A stretch of 5,685 nucleotides of DNA from contig NZ_CP048741.1 in the NCBI RefSeq assembly GCF_018336475.1, positions 87,821 through 93,505 on the forward strand, given 5' to 3'. This document shows, one piece after another, positions 1-5,685 of this stretch. Source of the DNA: Romboutsia sp. 13368. GTDB lineage: Bacteria > Bacillota > Clostridia > Peptostreptococcales > Peptostreptococcaceae. Each line of letters starts with the position of its first letter. The first letter of the stretch is position 1. The position numbers and the translations under genes are program-made. The notes beneath the pieces were generated by a model. The model had not been told where the DNA came from and did not search any database. It saw only the letters and a program-made list of their open reading frames with translations.

Positions 1-11
1 TAGAACAAAAT

Positions 12-55
12 AATATAAAAAGTGCATTAGAATATTCTAATGCACTTTTTATATT
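12..55. terminator. Bidirectional intrinsic terminator (perfect 44-bp palindrome)
   Basis: Bases 12-33 are the exact reverse complement of 34-55, giving 22-nt arms with no mismatch. The core arm is AGTGCATTAGAAT, flanked by A5 on the left and T5 on the right, so either strand would make a stem followed by a U-rich tract. It starts 17 nt past the stop codon of the small - strand gene, so it most likely terminates that gene. It could equally serve a + strand gene ending just left of the window. A real RNA hairpin would leave a few central bases unpaired. Confidence 0.85.
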
Positions 56-72
56 TGAAAATAAATAGTTAT

Positions 73-264
73 CTAAGACATTTTTAAATCGTTTATATAA
101 TTTTGAAATTGAGAAAATTCCATATCATCTTCTAATTCAACAACAGTAGAACTTTCATTATCAAAATTTTTTAAGTAAATTGTATGATTATTTTCAGCCT
201 TATCATAATAAATACATCTATATCCATCTTCGTATAAATTCTTGAGAGTATTAAAGTCAGACAT
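73..264 (-). CDS. Small acidic hypothetical protein, 63 aa
   Basis: I do not recognise this protein. The frame reads MSDFNTLKNLYEDG to INDLKMS and stops at TAG (75-73). I chose the ATG at 264-262 because a near-perfect Shine-Dalgarno, AAAGGAGA, lies 7 nt upstream. A GTG at 312-310 would add 16 residues but has no ribosome binding site and would lie upstream of the likely transcription start. The protein is acidic: 13 Asp/Glu against 5 Lys/Arg, with an acidic cluster ELEDDMEF at about 43-50. It is rich in aromatics (10 Tyr/Phe) and Asn (8). By eye it suggests helix (4-13), strands (15-21, 27-34, 39-45), then helix (49-60), so it is probably a small folded cytosolic protein. It has one Cys (17), no signal peptide and no membrane segment. 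It looks monocistronic: it has its own terminator and is divergent from the rRNA operon. Translation signals make it a credible gene; the function is unknown. Confidence 0.8.
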   Translation of the reverse strand: MSDFNTLKNLYEDGYRCIYYDKAENNHTIYLKNFDNESSTVVELEDDMEFSQFQNYINDLKMS

Positions 265-271
265 AATAACA

Positions 272-279
272 TCTCCTTT
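272..279 (-). promoter_or_regulatory. Ribosome binding site of the 63-aa gene
   Basis: On the - strand this reads AAAGGAGA, 7 nt before the ATG at 264. It pairs well with the anti-Shine-Dalgarno CCTCCTTTCT at the 3' end of the 16S rRNA in this window (2125-2134). It decides the start in favour of the 63-residue form over the upstream GTG. Confidence 0.85.
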
Positions 280-297
280 TAAAATATGATTGAAGTT

Positions 298-326
298 ATT
301 ATATTTTCTCACAAATTAATAATAAT
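298..326 (-). promoter_or_regulatory. Possible promoter of the 63-aa gene
   Basis: On the - strand a perfect -10 hexamer, TATAAT, lies at 303-298. This would start transcription near 291, about 27 nt ahead of the ATG. The hexamer at the expected -35 position (326-321, ATTATT) matches TTGACA poorly. In DNA this AT-rich a -10 match alone is weak evidence. Confidence 0.35.
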
Positions 327-360
327 ATGTGTAATTTATAGTGGAATAAAATATATAATA

Positions 361-431
361 AAAGAAAAATTAAAAAAAATATAAAAAAATTCAAAAAAAG
401 TGTTGACCATATAAAAAAGAGATGATATAGT
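361..431 (+). promoter_or_regulatory. rRNA operon promoter with UP-element-like A-tracts
   Basis: The core is -35 TTGACC (403-408), a 17-bp spacer and -10 TATAGT (426-431), each one base from the sigma-A consensus. Transcription would start at about G437. Upstream are A-runs at 365-369, 372-379, 383-389 and 393-399. The last three are centred 10-11 bp apart, one helical turn. Such phased A-tracts just upstream of -35 are typical of UP elements bound by the RNA polymerase alpha C-terminal domain, and they also bend DNA. Starting with G would fit growth-rate and stringent control through GTP levels, as known for Firmicute rRNA promoters. The start site is inferred from spacing. Confidence 0.8.
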
Positions 432-436
432 TATAA

Positions 437-629
437 GTGTCCAAGAGAGATGGACAAAAAAGAACTTTGAAAATTAAACAGTAGGTTAATTTATAGAATT
501 ACAACTAACAAACCAAGCCAGATATTCAGATAATGATTAGTCTGAGCAGGTAGTCAAATTTATTTGAGCAACGGATTTATCTGAAGCGGTAGCGAAGATA
601 TATCGTTGGCGATATAAATTCGAAGAATT
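437..629 (+). other. 16S rRNA 5' external leader
   Basis: This is about 190 nt of transcribed leader with no protein gene. In order I see: a small hairpin TGTCC/GGACA (438-442 with 452-456); the boxA-like sequence and processing-stem arm (460-485); a 9-bp helix TTCAGATAA/TTATCTGAA (525-533 with 577-585) that could enclose a TCAAA/TTTGA hairpin (554-567); a hairpin TATATCG-TTGG-CGATATA (599-616); and AAATTC-GAA-GAATTT (616-630) at the mature 16S 5' end. A TCAGA/TCTGA pairing (526-530 with 541-545) would compete with the 9-bp helix. The hairpins are read by eye, not folded. Confidence 0.7.
460..485 (+). other. 16S precursor processing stem, 5' arm (with boxA-like sequence)
   Basis: These 26 bases pair with 2146-2171 beyond the 16S 3' end. 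25 of the 26 positions pair, two as G-U (466 with 2165, 467 with 2164), with one G-G mismatch at 469/2162. The unbroken inner run is AAAATTAAACAGTAGG. The helix loops out the whole 16S gene, as in bacterial pre-16S stems cut by RNase III. Inside the arm, ACTTTGAAAA (464-473) resembles the Bacillus boxA antitermination element, bound as RNA by NusB-S10. Confidence 0.85.
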
Positions 630-2142
<1,513 letters not shown>

Positions 2143-2145
2143 TTG

Positions 2146-2171
2146 CCTACTGTTTAATTTTGAGGGTTCTT
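2146..2171 (+). other. 16S precursor processing stem, 3' arm
   Basis: This is the partner of 460-485 and starts about 12 nt past the mature 16S 3' end. It begins CCTACTGTTTAATTTT and ends GGGTTCTT. It overlaps the start of the A-tract region feeding the internal promoter (2169 onward), so the processing site and the upstream promoter element are packed together. Confidence 0.85.
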
Positions 2172-2219
2172 AAAAAATCCTTAAAAAATATTGACAAAAA
2201 TCGACAAAGTTATTATAAT
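2169..2219 (+). promoter_or_regulatory. Consensus sigma-A promoter inside the operon, ahead of tRNA-Ala
   Basis: A perfect -35 TTGACA (2191-2196), a 17-bp spacer and a perfect -10 TATAAT (2214-2219) lie in the 16S-23S spacer. Just upstream, the 10-mer CTTAAAAAAT occurs twice with an 11-bp period (2169-2178 and 2180-2189), putting A6 tracts one helical turn apart, where an UP element would sit. The predicted start is about 2225-2227, 16-18 nt before tRNA-Ala. It would transcribe tRNA-Ala, 23S, tRNA-Gly and 5S without 16S. The sequence match is better than that of the 16S promoter; activity in the cell is inferred, not shown. Confidence 0.75.
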
Positions 2220-2242
2220 ATAACATGTTGAAAAAATAATAT

Positions 2243-2318
2243 GGGGGTGTAGCTCAGCTGGGAGAGCACTTGCCTTGCACGCAAGGGGTCAGGAGTTCGA
2301 TCCTCCTCATCTCCACCA
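2243..2318 (+). tRNA. tRNA-Ala (anticodon TGC)
   Basis: 76 nt, cloverleaf intact. The acceptor stem GGGGGTG pairs with CATCTCC and includes the G3-U70 pair (2245 with 2312) that alanyl-tRNA synthetase reads as the alanine identity mark. The anticodon stem is CTTGC/GCAAG with loop CTTGCAC, and the anticodon TGC is at 2276-2278. The T-arm is AGGAG-TTCGATC-CTCCT. The 3' CCA is encoded (2316-2318). A tRNA-Ala in the 16S-23S spacer is common in bacteria. The 23S processing arm begins at 2319, directly after the CCA. Confidence 0.98.
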
Positions 2319-2348
2319 TTAGTACTTTGAAAACTGCATAACATTTAG
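2319..2348 (+). other. 23S precursor processing stem, 5' arm (with boxA-like sequence)
   Basis: These bases pair with 5399-5428 downstream of 23S. There are 30 positions with one A-A mismatch (2341/5406) and three G-U pairs (2322/5425, 2327/5420, 2348/5399). The central run GAAAACTGCATA is fully paired. This is the stem expected to bring the 23S ends together for RNase III or Mini-III type cutting. ACTTTGAAAA (2324-2333) is identical to the boxA-like element of the 16S leader, suggesting antitermination is re-established ahead of 23S. Confidence 0.82.
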
Positions 2349-2412
2349 TGATATGACATCATTTTAAACATATATGACAAGAAAAGTCTTTAAAATTACA
2401 CTTTTAATAACT
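2349..2412 (+). other. 23S 5' leader, with hairpin over the mature 5' end
   Basis: This AT-rich spacer lies between the processing arm and mature 23S. TTAATAAC (2404-2411) is the reverse complement of GTTATTAA (2419-2426). The resulting 8-bp hairpin would hold TGGTCAA, the start of 23S helix 1, in its loop. It cannot coexist with the mature helix 1 pairing (GGTCAAG with CTTGACC), so it may be an early precursor fold. I see nothing else of note in the segment. Confidence 0.5.
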
Positions 2413-5309
<2,897 letters not shown>

Positions 5310-5398
5310 AAAATAAACCTAAAGGTTTATATCGCCAACCAAATCATTATTAGATAATAATAAGGATGATTTCGGTTGCTAAAATAAAATGATAAATC
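5310..5398 (+). other. 23S-tRNA-Gly spacer with two hairpins
   Basis: First hairpin: ATAAACCT (5313-5320) against AGGTTTAT (5323-5330); a real loop would open the innermost pair. Second: CAACCAAATCAT (5336-5347) against ATGATTT (5366-5372) plus GGTTG (5374-5378), with C5373 bulged and an inner TATTA/TAATA pairing. Neither is followed by a T-run, so they look like processing or folding elements rather than terminators. Bases 5326-5339 are also the exact complement of 605-618 in the 16S leader. Confidence 0.6.
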
Positions 5399-5428
5399 TT
5401 AAATGATATGCAGTTTTCAGAGTATTAA
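5399..5428 (+). other. 23S precursor processing stem, 3' arm
   Basis: This is the partner of 2319-2348, holding TATGCAGTTTTC (5407-5418), the fully paired core. It ends 13 nt before tRNA-Gly, so the processing arms abut a tRNA on both sides of 23S. Confidence 0.82.
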
Positions 5429-5441
5429 CTCTAAAACTTAT

Positions 5442-5515
5442 GCGGGTGTAGCTCAATGGTAGAGTTCCGGCCTTCCAAGCCGGCTGTGAGGGTTCGATCC
5501 CCTTCACCCGCTCCA
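5442..5515 (+). tRNA. tRNA-Gly (anticodon TCC)
   Basis: 74 nt, cloverleaf intact. The acceptor GCGGGTG pairs perfectly with CACCCGC. The D-arm is GCTC-AATGGTA-GAGT. The anticodon stem is CCGGC/GCCGG with loop CTTCCAA, and the anticodon TCC is at 5474-5476. The T-arm contains GGTTCGATCC. Discriminator U and encoded CCA are at 5512-5515. It decodes GGA and probably GGG. It sits between 23S and 5S with no promoter of its own that I can see, so it is probably made by processing of the rRNA transcript. Confidence 0.97.
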
Positions 5516-5531
5516 AACAAAATAAAGATTA

Positions 5532-5648
5532 TGTGGTTATTATAGCAAAGAGGATACACCTGTTCCCATACCGAACACAGAAGTTAAGCTCTTTAGCGCT
5601 AATGGTACTTGGTGGGCGACCGCCTGGGAGAGTAAGACGTAGCCACGT
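5532..5648 (+). rRNA. rrf: 5S ribosomal RNA
   Basis: About 117 nt. It shows the conserved loop B/C segment CCATACCGAACACAGAAGTTAAG (5567-5589 region) and the 3' part GGTACTTGGTGGGCGACCGCCTGGGAGAGTA. The terminal helix pairs TGTGGTTA (5532-5539) with TAGCCACG (5640-5647). The pairing continues outward to 5524 and 5655, for 16 bp in all with two G-U pairs, so the precursor helix is longer than the mature one. It lies only about 16 nt after tRNA-Gly. The exact mature ends are uncertain by one to three nt. Confidence 0.95.
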
Positions 5649-5659
5649 AATCTTTTTTT
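5640..5659 (+). terminator. Probable operon terminator formed by the 5S closing helix
   Basis: A run of seven T (5653-5659) follows directly after the 3' strand of the extended 5S helix (5640-5655 with 5524-5539). No separate hairpin lies between 5S and the end of the window. An enclosed 5S fold followed by a U-tract can act as an intrinsic terminator, though the long loop makes this unusual. A further terminator could lie beyond 5685. Confidence 0.5.
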
Positions 5660-5685
5660 ATATTTATATCACCTTTAAAATTCAT

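Noticed and set aside
265..312. Upstream GTG start extending the small protein by 16 residues
   Set aside because: It has no Shine-Dalgarno, and the probable -10 hexamer (303-298) lies within the extension. The internal ATG at 264 has a near-perfect ribosome binding site.
354..359. TATAAT on the + strand as a second rRNA promoter
   Set aside because: No acceptable -35 hexamer lies 16-18 bp upstream and there is no extended -10 TG. In AT-rich DNA the hexamer alone is expected by chance.
5660..5685. ATG on the - strand at the right edge as the start of a gene
   Set aside because: It would read leftward straight through 5S rRNA on the wrong strand, and no ribosome binding site is visible before the window ends.

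Overview
This window is one complete ribosomal RNA operon of a low-GC Firmicute, with one small protein gene beside it. The order on the + strand is 16S rRNA, tRNA-Ala(UGC), 23S rRNA, tRNA-Gly(UCC), 5S rRNA. The flanks are very AT-rich, while the rRNA is balanced in composition. The 16S variable regions (for example the V1 hairpin near 695-716 and the stretch ACCTGCCCTGTACACACGG near 743-761) match my memory of Peptostreptococcaceae: Romboutsia, Paraclostridium and Clostridioides relatives. The V2 stretch near 790-835 looks most like Romboutsia. The family call is fairly firm and the genus is a guess that needs a database search.

Layout. Bases 12-55 are a perfect 44-bp palindrome that should terminate transcription in both directions. 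Bases 73-264 (- strand) encode a 63-residue acidic protein of unknown function, with a strong ribosome binding site. Bases 265-402 are the divergent intergenic region. Its part nearest the operon (361-400) carries helically phased A-tracts that look like an UP element. The 16S promoter is TTGACC-17-TATAGT (403-431). About 190 nt of leader follow, then 16S (about 630-2134). The 16S-23S spacer contains a perfect-consensus promoter (TTGACA-17-TATAAT, 2191-2219) just ahead of tRNA-Ala (2243-2318). 23S runs from about 2413 to 5309. A 132-nt spacer with two hairpins leads to tRNA-Gly (5442-5515), and 5S follows only about 16 nt later (about 5532-5648). A T-run after the extended 5S closing helix probably ends the operon.

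How it works together. Long complementary arms flank 16S (460-485 with 2146-2171) and 23S (2319-2348 with 5399-5428). These are the expected RNase III-type processing stems. Each 5' arm contains the same ACTTTGAAAA boxA-like sequence. The tRNAs would be released by RNase P and 3' processing.

I see no undescribed system such as a defence island, mobile element or CRISPR array. The long reading frames inside the rRNA genes are chance. The points most worth a second look are the consensus promoter inside the operon, the tRNA-Gly placed between 23S and 5S, and a 14-nt complementarity between the 16S leader and the 23S-tRNA-Gly spacer.
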